DNA of 64,000 nt from Rugalucina vietnamica (taxonomy: Eukaryota > Mollusca > Bivalvia > Lucinida > Lucinidae), in assembly GCA_964017185.1 (NCBI GenBank), contig OZ024880.1:43165071-43229070 (forward strand), given 5' to 3'. How positions within the stretch are numbered: the stretch's first letter is position 1; each line of letters opens with the position of its first letter. A program made the translations under genes and the position numbers. Positions 1-10,748 of this stretch are shown here, piece after piece. Under the pieces are notes generated by a model. The model was not told the origin of the DNA. It did no database searches and saw only the letters and a program-made list of their open reading frames with translations.

Positions 1-433
<433 letters not shown>

Positions 434-585
434 CATTGCGCATTTGTATAATAATACGTACTATGATCCGGTTTTCCCACGTTGCGGCTCAAATGTAGAC
501 CAGTGCCATATAATTTTCGAGCATAAATTAATACATATGCAATAATGATCAAAATTATTCAACTCAATTTTAAATGGTTTAAAAT

Positions 586-700
586 CACGGGGGTGATTCA
601 ATTGATACCACCTGTGCTGTCGTCCGAGACGTTAGGCTACTGCATATATTGCTGTCGTCCGAGTATTCCGGTTTTCGTCCGAGTACTACGGCTGTCGTTA
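586..700 (+). repeat. Left TIR of the 2.55-kb DNA transposon
   Basis: Pairs with 3029-3138. It has internal periodicity: CGTCCGAG appears three times, each followed by a short variable stretch, which is a likely repeated transposase-binding site. It contains 5 bp (near 634-638) that are absent from the right TIR. Confidence 0.9.
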
Positions 701-1027
701 CACAAACAGTACACACGTAAAAGCGGCTCGTGATTGTATTTGAAGGTATTATTTATCCTTTTTTCTGCTAGAATGTGTTGTTAGATATTTGTCTATCGTG
801 CAATATGTTTGTACGGGTTTTTGGGTCGCTAGTTTGCATACAACCATGTGTTTAATCGTAAAAAAGCAAAAATCACATAAATATGCAAATACTTTAATAA
901 TCAGCATCTCTCAGTTCTAACCATTTATTGAACAACATGGAAAACATAACTGCAAAGATAAAACCTTTTACAGTTATAAAAAAATCCAAAGCAGAAAGAA
1001 TTTGAAGGGGCGTTTAACTTTTTGTGT

Positions 1028-1092
1028 TACTGCTGTCGATCAGTTGTAAATATGTGTGATACGGCTGTCGGTTAAACTCGTTACGGATGTCG
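1028..1092 (+). repeat. Left subterminal motif array
   Basis: Three copies of an ATACGGCTGTCG-like dodecamer at 1028-1038, 1059-1070 and 1081-1092, with mismatches. The mirrored set is at 2640-2705. This is the subterminal repeat arrangement known for transposase-binding regions in hAT and CACTA-type elements; binding itself is inferred. Confidence 0.65.
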
Positions 1093-1445
1093 ACAATTTA
1101 GAACAGGTAATAATTGAAAATATATGGGTAAAACTAAGTTTAAGGCACCCTAGATTTCAGAAATATGAATGAAATAACATCTATTTCACTTTGTTCATAT
1201 TTCTAACGATAAACCACGGTGGGTTGGTTACACGAAGTAAGATATTTACAAGACACACCGCCGCACTTTCAAATATGAATATTGAACGTCGTCTATACAG
1301 TGACCGGTTGCCTTGTTTTCTCATTTCGCATGCATTATCCAAATCAGAAAGTGTAATGTATACAATTTAAACTTTGATGAGCGTCAGGATTGTCTTACAG
1401 CGGAAAAAGACTCACTGATTGATCATTTGTGTAATGCACTTTAGC

Positions 1446-1716
1446 CATTTGTAACCACGCCCGTCCGCCCCCATCCCCGGGGAGGGCGGGGGCAGCCGTG
1501 GAAATGAGCAGGGCTTTGACCAAGTTTTGCTACTCAGTGCGTGGGAAACGGGCCGTGAAATTAAAAGCAGCCTGTGGAGAAAACAGCAGTGGTTTTACCA
1601 ACAAGCAGTCCTCACAGGGTGGGTTTTTAGCGAGGATTGCTTTTAGCGGTGATTTGCTGGACCAAAAGTCAAAATTCCCGCTATTCCCCGGGGGTGGGGG
1701 CCCGTTGTTACAAATG
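1446..1716. mobile_element. Nested short inverted-repeat element
   Basis: Ends that match as inverted repeats: CATTTGTAACCACG at 1446 onwards and CGTTGTTACAAATG up to 1716. Each is followed inward by a G/C-rich block containing CCCCGGGG. The length is about 271 bp and there is no coding content. The surroundings hint that the repeat extends a few bases outward (TAG), but no clean target duplication is visible. It may be a MITE inserted in the larger transposon, or an internal palindrome of it. Confidence 0.55.
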
Positions 1717-1954
1717 ACTAGTACATAATACCTTATAATATTGCATTCATGTGTATATTTTCTTGTAGTCGCTCTCGAATGTCATTAAATGGCGCGAAGT
1801 GTAATATTCTGCTCTGCGATACAAAGGTTCACGTGTGTTGGTTGTGCTCTGTGATACATTGTGTTGTTCTTTCTGTCCCGCTTGGGATGTCTTTGGGTTG
1901 GGATGTTGATTTAGCCAGTCGAATACAATGATTTCATATTTTTATTTGACCCCC

Positions 1955-2094
1955 CCTCGATGAGGCGGTTCTAACGTGTACCCACAATCTATGTTTTGAG
2001 CAAAAATAAGAAAAATATCAAAAATTTTCCAATGAAATTTTAAATTTTTACAGATGAAAAAAAGCTATGTGTATATTGCACGGGCATGTTTTCG
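1955..2094 (-). mobile_element. R2 MITE, half copy
   Basis: On the minus strand this matches the left half of the repeat at 42174-42361 and 54366-54540: a CGAAAACATGCCC end, a CAATATA stretch, then ATTGTGGGTAC and GTTAGAACCGCC. The other half is missing. It lies inside the 586-3138 transposon, so it arrived later or was captured by it. Confidence 0.7.
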
Positions 2095-2639
2095 TAATGT
2101 TTTATCTGGTCGCCGAGAACACTTCGAAACATTTTAAGTTCCGAAGTGTTCTAGATGTTGACAAATGTTTCAAAGAAAGAAAAGTTTGCTAAAGAGTTCT
2201 TATAAGTTATGCCGCATATGATAGGATATGTGTGAAATATTTTCTTTCATATGAATATAGCAATGCGTGATTTCCGACAGTATGTGCAGTACGAACGCGC
2301 TCTCTAACGTATGCACAAAATATAACATACACGGAGTTTGTTCCCCGACACTGTGTCAGCTTATAAATCGTTTTTATTTCCAGAAAACATGTTATGCAAA
2401 GTTTGTACTTAGAGACGCATTGTTCATTCATATGACTTCACTAATTATCTCATATGGCATTACAGAAGATACTATTTGTAGCATTTGTGTTTTTCGAGGT
2501 TACTGTTATGCTTTCTAGCGATCTGTATAGTCGTCCTTTTATGAGTAGCATAACGAAAATTATTCAGAAACTACAAAATAAATGCATAAAATATGTTGAA
2601 TTTGATTTCAATGGACAATATGCCATCTCGAAATACTAT

Positions 2640-2705
2640 CGACAGCCGTATCGTACTGATCAATAAACAAACGCCAGCCGTATCAGGGGTCAGCGACAGC
2701 CGTAT
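2640..2705 (-). repeat. Right subterminal motif array
   Basis: CGACAGCCGTAT at 2640-2651 and 2694-2705, with a variant at 2673-2683. These are the reverse complement of the left subterminal motifs, so the two arrays face each other inside the TIRs. Confidence 0.65.
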
Positions 2706-3028
2706 CACGCTTTTTAAAAACGGGAAATAAAATTTGAACGACGCAATGAATTGGGTAAATGATTACAGCTTTCAAAGGCTAAATGGAAAGCGTAATATCC
2801 CTGATACTTTCGCTTACATGGAATGGTTGCATATGTTGAAAGTAAGAAAAACACGCGAGAAAACGATGTTTTGTACTAAAAATAAATTCTTGTGATTGTC
2901 TTTATGTTAAGAAAACTGGAAAGACGTTTTAATAACGATAAATACCTTCTTGACAATTTTCGGTGATAAATGCGCTGATTAGCGACGATCTGTTGGTCCT
3001 GTGGGCACTGAAATAGGGGCACCGATGA

Positions 3029-3138
3029 TAACGACAGCCGTAGTACTCGGACGAAAACCGGAATACTCGGACGACAGCAATATATGCAGTAACGTCTCGG
3101 ACGACAGCACAGGTGGTATCAATTGAATCACCCCCGTG
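3029..3138 (-). repeat. Right TIR of the 2.55-kb DNA transposon
   Basis: Reverse complement of the left TIR, 110 bp, ending CCCCCGTG just before the AAAAT flank. Confidence 0.9.
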
Positions 3139-3292
3139 AAAATAGAAAATAAAAAAAAGACCATTTTCATGACTCGCTCAATGCATGCATATCATCAATA
3201 TGTAATCAATTATATTTACATTTTTATTGCAATCGCCCTAGATGAAAGTATCTTTCTTGATGTTCTTCATTTCCCAATGAAAAACATTAAGT

Positions 3293-3401
3293 CACGTGAT
3301 CTAGAGGCCACGCCTATGGGCGGGGTGACGTCAAAACTCATCCAGTGACGTTATTTGTTTACTCTTGTTGACGTGACGTTGACCGCGTATCCCAATGACG
3401 T
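3293..3401. promoter_or_regulatory. CRE/E-box motif cluster
   Basis: Within about 110 bp there is a CACGTG E-box (3293-3298), a perfect palindromic cAMP-response element TGACGTCA (3326-3333), and further TGACG cores near 3346, 3369-3383 and 3395. A GGGCGGGG box sits at 3318-3325. Without the later insertions (the hAT-like element and the LTR element) this block would lie roughly 0.6 kb upstream of the BTG-gene first exon, so it may be an original distal promoter or enhancer. Regulatory function is inferred from motifs only. Confidence 0.4.
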
Positions 3402-3519
3402 TTGGCGCGAAAATTTGCCGTTTTGGCTGTTCCAAAATTACGTTAAGTCGGATTTAATGTCAAATAACATGAAAATGAACTGTGATATGCGCAATTAAAA
3501 ATCTGATACTTGATTGATA

Positions 3520-4023
3520 CAGGGTCTCTATAGAAGGGGTCAAGAATCTTTGTCTTGTGTTCAAAATTCTTGTATGTCAGTTTCATATTCACTCGCCTAA
3601 AAAACATACATTCAAAATTTATAATTAATGCCAATTTACAATAATCCTGTAATTAATTATTTCATTTTTTTCTATATCAGAACATGCTAAATTATCCAGT
3701 CTACATTAACAATAGTACTATAGTTTGGAATTTATATCTGTTTTGACTTAACATGTACCACAGTGACCATTTTCACATTTTTTCATGCATTTTCACATTT
3801 TTCTGGAACATTGCACAATTTATTTCGTTGAAAATTGTATGAATGTGAAGCTGATATAATGCATTGCTTATTGGAATGTATTTCATATCTTTAATTGGTT
3901 TTTCACGATTTTTACTGCGATAAATTCACTTTTGTGTAAGTTTTTTAACAACTTCTTACACTGTCCGTATATATGGTACTTGACATACCTGAGTTTTTGA
4001 TTATTGGAAAAATCAATGCATAG
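3520..4023. mobile_element. hAT-like MITE, left part (split by LTR element)
   Basis: The left end is CAGGGTCTCTATAGAAGG, and the same sequence inverted closes the element at 15350. The 8-bp sequence GATTGATA directly precedes it (3512-3519) and directly follows the right end (15351-15358). An 8-bp target duplication and a CAGGG-type TIR are hAT hallmarks. Once the LTR insertion is removed the element is about 530 bp, with no coding capacity. Confidence 0.8.
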
Positions 4024-5308
4024 TGTAATATCTGTGGCTATTACTGCTCTTAATCAAACCAAATAAGCAATGACGAACTTAGGTAACATACGAACACAAG
4101 TTTCTTTCCTTTTGTAAACATACTCGATACGAGTATTTTAGATGGTCTGTCATAAACAATGTCCGATTAAATGTTGTAGCGAATAAGAATTTACGCGATA
4201 AATAGGGTCATTTATTGCGGTCTGTTGCTTTCTAAAAGAGCTGGAATTTTCGGAGAAGGAACTATCTTTTATCGAATTCGTCCGAGCGTCTGTCAGCGTC
4301 CGTCAAAGTTTCTTTGAAGTTGACAGAATCTCCGACAGTTTTGGTTTTTGCCATTCCTTCCTCCTGCAAGAGCAGTTTCTGAGCTTTTTGCTGATATCAA
4401 ACATACTAGGAAAGATTCTTGTGTAAGACATTTAAAGTTTTGCCAGAAGAAGTTCGGAAGGCGCCATGTTTTGAAAAGTATAGAAAATCTATACTCTTGT
4501 CAGAAAATCTTACCTCCAAATCCCCATTATTTTAATCCATTTTATAAAGTCCCACTAGTCTATCCCATTTCTAAATTGTCCAAGCTTCATTTTAAGACTG
4601 GGATAGATCAAGAATTTCCAGTATTTATTTCAAAACCTGGCATCAAAATCCCAAACTGAATAGATGTCCGCCATTATTTTCTACACTGGATAGAAAAATC
4701 TAAACTCTATCCCTGCAATGATTGGTGCATAGAAATTTTCCCCTTGCGTTCTGGCATTTGATTGGCTGGTCAAGCCTATATATAGAGCTCGCTCAAGCGT
4801 GTTGATCATCAACTCTGATCGGAAGATCAAAAGGTCAAAAAGTCAAAAACGTCAATCGATAGCCAGGCTACTTTCACTTTCGCACTGTGTACAAGGGAAG
4901 CAACTCTTTTAGTCTAAAGTCAAAGCAGTAGGTGTGTAGCCTCCCTTCTTCTGGACATTAAGCCTGGCATATGAACATTTTACAAATTCTAGAATAATTA
5001 AAAACATCCAAAAAGCTTTGTAAATTAAAAAGAGACTTGAAATTAGATATTAAATTCCATAAAAAGGATCGGTAAATACATCAAAGAGTTGTTCAACACT
5101 TGAGTCAAGAGTACAAAGTATTAATAGAATAGTTAATAGACCTTAATAGTCTATGAAGTCTCAGTATGACTGAAAGAATGATGCATAAGTCAATATAGAC
5201 TATATATCAATACTTGTTTTCAATTTGTGTTCCCTCTTGAGGACCTAGCCAGACATTACGACGAATTACTATGCCTCGGCCCATCATAAGAAGATCAATT
5301 TGATTACA
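4024..5308 (+). repeat. 5' LTR
   Basis: 1285 bp, TGTAAT...ATTACA. It contains a plausible RNA polymerase II promoter: an inverted CCAAT box (ATTGG, 4761-4765) and a TATA box TATATATA (4777-4784), so transcription should start near 4805-4815. U3 would then be about 785 bp. The 103-codon open frame at 4348-4659 is repeated identically in the other LTR and has no recognisable domain; I treat it as chance. Confidence 0.97.
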
Positions 5309-5310
5309 TG

Positions 5311-5327
5311 TGGTGTCAGATTAGTGG
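5311..5327 (+). other. Putative primer-binding site
   Basis: TGGTGTCAGATTAGTGG begins 2 bp after the LTR, where the tRNA-primed minus-strand start is expected. The first ten bases match the complement of the 3' end of typical tRNA-Leu (TGGTGTCAGA); the following bases match only if two extra bases are allowed. tRNA-Leu priming is therefore tentative. Confidence 0.7.
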
Positions 5328-5829
5328 AATGAGTTAGTTCAAAAGCTCATTCTGTGATGCAAACCCAGCCTGGATTTGAGAAAATAATAAATGAAAAGAC
5401 AGTGACTAAAAGACTAGACATTAACTGACAGTATTCAACTTCTTAATCATCACACGGGGTGCAACCTATTCAGAAAAATTGAATGTGCTCAATCACGGGG
5501 TTTAATCTGCAATTTAATTAAAGCAAGACAAATCAGAAGAAAAGTAACATTATACACCAAGTATAAACAAACATTAAGAGTTGTATCAAACAAACCAAAA
5601 CAAACAAATAAATCAAACTGAAAATAGTGAAAATATATATAAAAAAAATGAAAAATCTGAAAAATTAAAAACAAAATAAAAAGTGAAAAACTGAAACAGA
5701 AAAAAATAATAAAAATTGAAAAATAGTAACAGAGAAAAAATAAATAAATAAAAACAGAAAAAAACAACAGAGACAAACTGAACAATCCATAAATATTCAT
5801 AAAATCAGAAATACAGTATTAATTAAATT
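5328..5829 (+). other. gag leader, strongly A-rich
   Basis: Untranslated leader between primer-binding site and gag. From about 5580 to 5829 the sense strand is almost entirely A with scattered G/T and very little C, so it is probably unstructured in RNA. The minus-strand frame across it (Phe/Leu/Ile-rich) is a shadow of this composition. Confidence 0.7.
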
Positions 5830-6972
5830 ATGGCAGATAGCGACTCTGAAATTGAATTTAGTAGGCAACCCCAAAGTCCAGCCATGGAAGGCGACCGACC
5901 AGACTCAGACATTGAAGACCAGGATCATGAGGTGGAAAACGCGCGGCCTAATCGAGCAGCATCGGTATTGTCGTCTGTAGAAGGAATGCCAGATCTTGAG
6001 GATTTTGCAGCACAGCAGCCGCGGTCAAAGCGAGCCTTAGAGGGCGAGTATTTGGGAATTCCCATTGATACCAATGCTAGAGGAGACACCAGCACCAATG
6101 CTAGAGCCCATGCTACCCTGCACACATCACCACCTATGAAGCCGCAAACATTCAACGGCGACGAAGACTGGGAATCCTACCTAAGCCATTTCGAGGTATG
6201 TGCTGAGCTAGGCAGATGGTCTCACCAGGATAAAGCTCTCTATTTAGCAGCATGTTTGAGAGGAAATGCTCAAGTTTATTATATGACCCTAAAGATGCCA
6301 GAACGGACCTCCTACCACACTCTTACTACAAAACTAGGTCAGCGCTTTGGAAATACCCGTCAACAGCCTATGTGGATCTCAAGGCTTGAAGCAAGGATGC
6401 GCAAACCTAATGAATCTGTAGCAGAACTAGGTGATGATCTACGCCGGCTAGCCCAGCGGGCTTATAGCAACATGAATCATGAGGCTAGGGAAATGTTAGC
6501 TTTAAACCAGTTGTACAAATCGGTGTCCCCTGACTTGAAATACAAATGCATCTCTGAAAAATGCACCTCTGTAACTAAGGCCGTATCTATAATAGAAATA
6601 TATGAAGGAATTCTGGGAGAAGATTTGTCCAAGAAGAAGCTGATACGTCAAGCCACAGCAGAAGACAGCTCACAGCAGTCTAATGGATCATCTGGAAATC
6701 ATAACCCAGGAAACGAAGACCTGCAAAATACTCTAAGACAACTACAAAGCTGTATTGAGAGGTTAACCAGGCAGTGTAACAACCAGACACGTGACAGGAA
6801 TGGGCAGCGGCTCTGTTATAATTGCCTATCACCCAATCACCTGCAAAGGCAGTGTCCACAAAACCCGCGAAACAGGAGAGACCAGCGACCAATGCAGCGA
6901 CAACCCCAATACGCCAGGGCGCAGGCCTATAATGAAGGCCAGCCGGAAAACCACCGTCCATCGACACAGTAG
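5830..6972 (+). CDS. Gag polyprotein of the LTR retrotransposon
   Basis: 380 aa structural protein that would form the virus-like particle and package the element RNA. An acidic N-terminal region (residues 1-60, rich in D, E, S) precedes a capsid-like helical region (about 100-260) with the retrotransposon-gag pattern: W at about 113, a FxGDEDWESYLSHFE stretch, and an LRxLAQRAY segment. The C-terminal part is Q/N/R-rich and holds one CCHC zinc knuckle, Cys329-Cys332-His337-Cys342 (C-x2-C-x4-H-x4-C), expected to bind RNA. The start is the first ATG after the A-rich leader. pol follows in the -1 frame with a 40-nt open overlap. The frame is intact. Confidence 0.95.
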   Translation: MADSDSEIEFSRQPQSPAMEGDRPDSDIEDQDHEVENARPNRAASVLSSVEGMPDLEDFAAQQPRSKRALEGEYLGIPIDTNARGDTSTNARAHATLHTSPPMKPQTFNGDEDWESYLSHFEVCAELGRWSHQDKALYLAACLRGNAQVYYMTLKMPERTSYHTLTTKLGQRFGNTRQQPMWISRLEARMRKPNESVAELGDDLRRLAQRAYSNMNHEAREMLALNQLYKSVSPDLKYKCISEKCTSVTKAVSIIEIYEGILGEDLSKKKLIRQATAEDSSQQSNGSSGNHNPGNEDLQNTLRQLQSCIERLTRQCNNQTRDRNGQRLCYNCLSPNHLQRQCPQNPRNRRDQRPMQRQPQYARAQAYNEGQPENHRPSTQ

Positions 6973-6983
6973 GCCCAAGGTCG

Positions 6984-9900
6984 ATGGGGGAAAAGGGGCC
7001 TGAAAGTGAAAATGAACAATTAGAATTGAGCATTGTTGGTAAGATATATGAACATACAAAAAGTTTTGACAATGGCTTCTATACAAACTGTAAAATTAGT
7101 GGGGTAAATGCTCATTATTTGATTGACAGTGGCTCAACCTCAACACTTTTGTCACATAGGATATACCAGAAGATAGATCCTTGTCTAAGACCCCAACTGA
7201 AAGAAAACAATTTTAGGGTGAAAAATGTAAATGGCATAGATATTAATGTATATGGTCATACAAACATTACAATAAAATTAGGGAAAAATGAATATTTTCA
7301 CCAAGTAATCGTTTGTGATATTTCTCCCGATGGAATCTTGGGTCAGGATTTTATGCTTGAACATGTAAAGAAAATAGACTATGAGAAATATATATTACAT
7401 ACAGACACAGATCAAATATCATGCTGGCTCGGTGGCAATTCCTCAATGACTTGTCGCGTTATAGCAGAAGAAAAGATATGTATTCCTGCAAATTCGAGTG
7501 CATGGGTCCCTGTAAAAATACCAAGTCAAGAACATTTGAAATCAAAAACAGCATTGGTTGAACCACTTGAATCCTCAAAAGCTCAACTTCTTCCTGGAGT
7601 GATAAAAACTGGGTCTAGTGAAGAGTTAAGGGACTTGAATGTTGTAAACTGTAGTGAAGAGTCAGTAACAATTTACCCAAATACAACCATAGGAACATGT
7701 ATTTCCGTATCAGAAAATGAGCCCGCGCAAATGCAGTCTAGAAACGCAGAGACCAGCCATACCAATATGGAACAGCCCGCCTGTCAGGAACTCCCAGAGT
7801 ACTTGAATGATCTATTCTTGAGAAGTTCTGTAAACCTAGATGAAAATGAGAAAAATCAGTTTAAGTCATTATTGATCAAATATCAGTCTGTATTCGCTAA
7901 ATCGTCAGATGACTTAGGGTTTTCGGATAAAGTTGAACATCATATAGACACCCAGGGGGCTAAGCCAATAAAAGACCCGGTGAGACGACTACCCCTAGCG
8001 AAACAAGAGATTGAACGGGAAGAAGTCCGTAAAATGTTACAGAAAGGCGTAATTGAACCATCCGTCAGTCCATGGTCAAGCAACATAGTACTCGTCACCA
8101 AGAAAGACGGCAGTACCAGATTTTGCGTAGACTATCGCAAGCTTAATGCAGTCACCAAGAAGGATTCATACCCACTTCCTAGCGTCAGCCAGTGTCTAGA
8201 TGCACTCGCCGGATCTGTATATTTTAGCTGTATGGACATAAATCAAGGCTACTGGCAAATAGGAGTCGCACCTGAAGACAGAGAAAAGACAGCATTCGCG
8301 ACTAGTATGGGCCTTTATCAATTTATCAAGATGCCTTTTGGTCTCGTCGCGGCGGCTTCGGATTTTTGCCGCCTCATGGGGGACATTTTTCGCGACATCC
8401 AATGGGTTGAATGCCTTTTGTACATGGACGACATCATTGTCCCCGCCAAGACATTTGAAGAATCATTAGTAAGGCTCGAACATGTGTTTCAAAGACTGCT
8501 TTCATCCAATCTTAAACTGAAACCATCTAAATGCACATTCCTGCAAAAATCTGTCAAATTCCTAGGTCATGAAGTCTCTGAACGCGGAGTCGACACGGAC
8601 AAAGATAAAATCAAAGCTGTACAGGAATGGCCGGTGCCGCGAACAGTGAAACAAGTCAGGTCTTTCGTGGGCCTAGCCGCTTATTACAAACGATTCATAG
8701 CTTCATTCGGTGAGATATGTAAACCCCTCTATCAGCTTTGTGAAAAGAACAGAAAATTTGTATGGACCCCAGACTGTCAGCATGCATTCGAAACTCTCAA
8801 AGAGAAGCTGACATCGGCCCCAATACTTGCCTACCCCACCATTGGCCAGGAATTCATTCTTGACACTGACGCATCACAGTATACGGTAGGGGCGGTACTT
8901 TCACAAGAATGTGATGGTAAAGAACGGGTTATCGCGTACATGAGCAAAACAATGAACAAGCATGAGCTTCAGTATTGTACGACTAGGAAAGAACTTCTCG
9001 CGGTAGTGACTGCCTTAAAACATTTCAACTGTTACATCTTAGGGCAAAAAGTGAAACTCAGAACTGATAATTCAGCAGTCAGCTGGATCCGTAACCTCAA
9101 AAACCCCACCGGTCAAGTATTTCGTTGGCTTCAGTACATCGAAACGTATGACATTTCTGTATCTCATCGTCCTGGAAAATCTCACGGGAACTCGGATGCG
9201 CTCAGTAGGATCCCCTGTAAGGTTTGTCAAAAACAGGAACAAAATAGTGCTAAGCACGCGGAGGAACATAACCCAGATCTTCACACAGAGGATATAGGAT
9301 CTGATAGTAAGCCCACAGTGGAGATATCTCGTGCAGTTACGCGAGGGCAGCAGCAAAAGGAGGCTACTGCTCAATTGAAATCCAATCAATTCTTGCTCGA
9401 GAACTGGGAACCTAGTAACGTACGAGAACGCCAGTTAACGGACCCCATTATAAGCCCAATCATGTTTGCCGTAGAAACTCAATCTCGACCTGAATGGAAA
9501 AACATATCCGAGACAACCTCGTATACTAAAACACTTTGGCGGCAATGGGACAGACTTAGTATAATCAGTGGTATGTTGTACAGAAAATGGGTATCCGATG
9601 AGTTACGAGAGACTAAGTACCAGTTAATAGTACCCCAAACCCTACAACAGGACATATTAAGGAATTATCATGATATTCCCAGTGCAGGACATTTAGGAGC
9701 AGATAAGATGCTTTCTCGTATACAGGAACATTTCTATTGGCCTGCAATGAAAGACAAAATAGACTCTTACTGTAGAAAATGTGATAATTGTCAGTCCAGG
9801 AAACCGTCAAAACTCGCGAAAGCCCCGTTAGGACAAGACCCAGTTTCAGAACCCATGGAAAAGGTAACAATTGATGTCCTTGGACCATTACCTGTGAGTC

Positions 9901-10748
9901 ATCGCTCGAAACGCTTTATTCTGGTTATCACGGACTGTTACACCAAGTGGACAGAAGCCATCGCGATGCCCGACCAGGAAGCTTCCACGATAGCCACCGC
10001 ATTTGTAAACAATTTTGTTACTCGGTTTGGTGTCCCTCTTTTGCTATTATCAGATGGCGGTACCAATTTTGACTCCAAACTATTTGGTGAAGTGTGTAAG
10101 TTATTACAAATCGAGAAAGTCAAAACTTCAGTCATGAGACCCCAAGCAAACGGTGTAACGGAAAGATTTAATAGGACACTTTCAACAATGTTAACTATGT
10201 ACTGTATTCATGATCAGAAGGACTGGGACCTCTATTTGCCCCAAGTCATGATGGCTTACAGGAGTTCTGTTCATTCCTCGACAGGACAAACCCCCAATAA
10301 GATGGTTTACGGTCGCGAAATCATTTTGCCTATGGCCGCAGTAATTGGACAACCCAAGGGAGAGAATCCTGGAAATGTTAGTGATTATGTGGAGAATCTC
10401 CAGGAGAAACTGCAGCAAGTGCACCAGCTTGCTCGAACAAACCTCAAGAAGTCAGCAATCTACAGGAAGAGGCACTACGACGTCAAGAGCTCAAAACGTG
10501 TGCTCGCACCCGGTCAGACGGTGTGGCTGTACGAACCCAGTAAACGACCCGGGGTGTGTGCTAAACTCGCTCCAAGATGGAAGGGACCTGCTCTCGTGTT
10601 ACAAAGACTTGATGATCTAACTTATGTAGTGAAACTGAAGCAAAACACTCCAGCTAAAGTTTATCATATTGATAGGTTAAGGGCATATCAGGGTAATTCA
10701 ATACCAAAATGGTTTGCTAAGGCATTACAAAATCATCAAAGACATTAA
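6984..10748 (+). CDS. Pol polyprotein (PR-RT-RNase H-IN)
   Basis: 1254 aa, uninterrupted. Order: aspartic protease with DSG at 48-50; reverse transcriptase with catalytic YMDD at 480-483; RNase H beginning with LDTDAS (Asp629 in the TDAS motif) and a later TDNSAV motif; integrase with an HHCC zinc module, then the catalytic triad Asp964, Asp1024 and Glu1060 (DD35E spacing). A GPY/F-like WKGPALV segment lies near the C terminus, which lacks an obvious chromodomain. Integrase after RNase H places it in Ty3/gypsy (Metaviridae). The pol frame is -1 relative to gag and open upstream to 6933, overlapping gag by 40 nt. Frameshifting in 6933-6972 or reinitiation at the ATG 11 nt after the gag stop are both possible. 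Confidence 0.97.
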   Translation: MGEKGPESENEQLELSIVGKIYEHTKSFDNGFYTNCKISGVNAHYLIDSGSTSTLLSHRIYQKIDPCLRPQLKENNFRVKNVNGIDINVYGHTNITIKLGKNEYFHQVIVCDISPDGILGQDFMLEHVKKIDYEKYILHTDTDQISCWLGGNSSMTCRVIAEEKICIPANSSAWVPVKIPSQEHLKSKTALVEPLESSKAQLLPGVIKTGSSEELRDLNVVNCSEESVTIYPNTTIGTCISVSENEPAQMQSRNAETSHTNMEQPACQELPEYLNDLFLRSSVNLDENEKNQFKSLLIKYQSVFAKSSDDLGFSDKVEHHIDTQGAKPIKDPVRRLPLAKQEIEREEVRKMLQKGVIEPSVSPWSSNIVLVTKKDGSTRFCVDYRKLNAVTKKDSYPLPSVSQCLDALAGSVYFSCMDINQGYWQIGVAPEDREKTAFATSMGLYQFIKMPFGLVAAASDFCRLMGDIFRDIQWVECLLYMDDIIVPAKTFEESLVRLEHVFQRLLSSNLKLKPSKCTFLQKSVKFLGHEVSERGVDTDKDKIKAVQEWPVPRTVKQVRSFVGLAAYYKRFIASFGEICKPLYQLCEKNRKFVWTPDCQHAFETLKEKLTSAPILAYPTIGQEFILDTDASQYTVGAVLSQECDGKERVIAYMSKTMNKHELQYCTTRKELLAVVTALKHFNCYILGQKVKLRTDNSAVSWIRNLKNPTGQVFRWLQYIETYDISVSHRPGKSHGNSDALSRIPCKVCQKQEQNSAKHAEEHNPDLHTEDIGSDSKPTVEISRAVTRGQQQKEATAQLKSNQFLLENWEPSNVRERQLTDPIISPIMFAVETQSRPEWKNISETTSYTKTLWRQWDRLSIISGMLYRKWVSDELRETKYQLIVPQTLQQDILRNYHDIPSAGHLGADKMLSRIQEHFYWPAMKDKIDSYCRKCDNCQSRKPSKLAKAPLGQDPVSEPMEKVTIDVLGPLPVSHRSKRFILVITDCYTKWTEAIAMPDQEASTIATAFVNNFVTRFGVPLLLLSDGGTNFDSKLFGEVCKLLQIEKVKTSVMRPQANGVTERFNRTLSTMLTMYCIHDQKDWDLYLPQVMMAYRSSVHSSTGQTPNKMVYGREIILPMAAVIGQPKGENPGNVSDYVENLQEKLQQVHQLARTNLKKSAIYRKRHYDVKSSKRVLAPGQTVWLYEPSKRPGVCAKLAPRWKGPALVLQRLDDLTYVVKLKQNTPAKVYHIDRLRAYQGNSIPKWFAKALQNHQRH

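Larger units (their letters stand above)
586..3138. mobile_element. Non-autonomous DNA transposon, CAC terminus, long TIRs
   Basis: A 2553-bp element bounded by long inverted repeats: 586-700 on the left (115 bp) and 3029-3138 on the right (110 bp). They match base for base by eye apart from a 5-bp insertion in the left copy. The outermost bases are CACGGGGGTG, and AAAAT flanks both sides (581-585 and 3139-3143), a plausible 5-bp target duplication. No transposase-like frame lies inside, so it is presumably mobilised in trans. The TIR carries three copies of a CGTCCGAG motif. A related GGCTGTCG motif recurs in subterminal arrays on both sides, in mirrored orientation. A CAC terminus with a 5-bp duplication fits Transib/RAG-like elements; CMC-type elements also begin with CAC but have shorter duplications. 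The family is not decided here. Confidence 0.85.

Noticed and set aside
4348..4659. 103-codon frame in the 5' LTR, repeated at 14359-14670
   Set aside because: Present twice only because the LTRs are duplicates; no domain, and it lies in U3 upstream of the likely transcription start.
5489..5800. Minus-strand Phe/Leu/Ile-rich frame as a membrane protein
   Set aside because: It is the complement of the A-rich gag leader; composition alone explains it.
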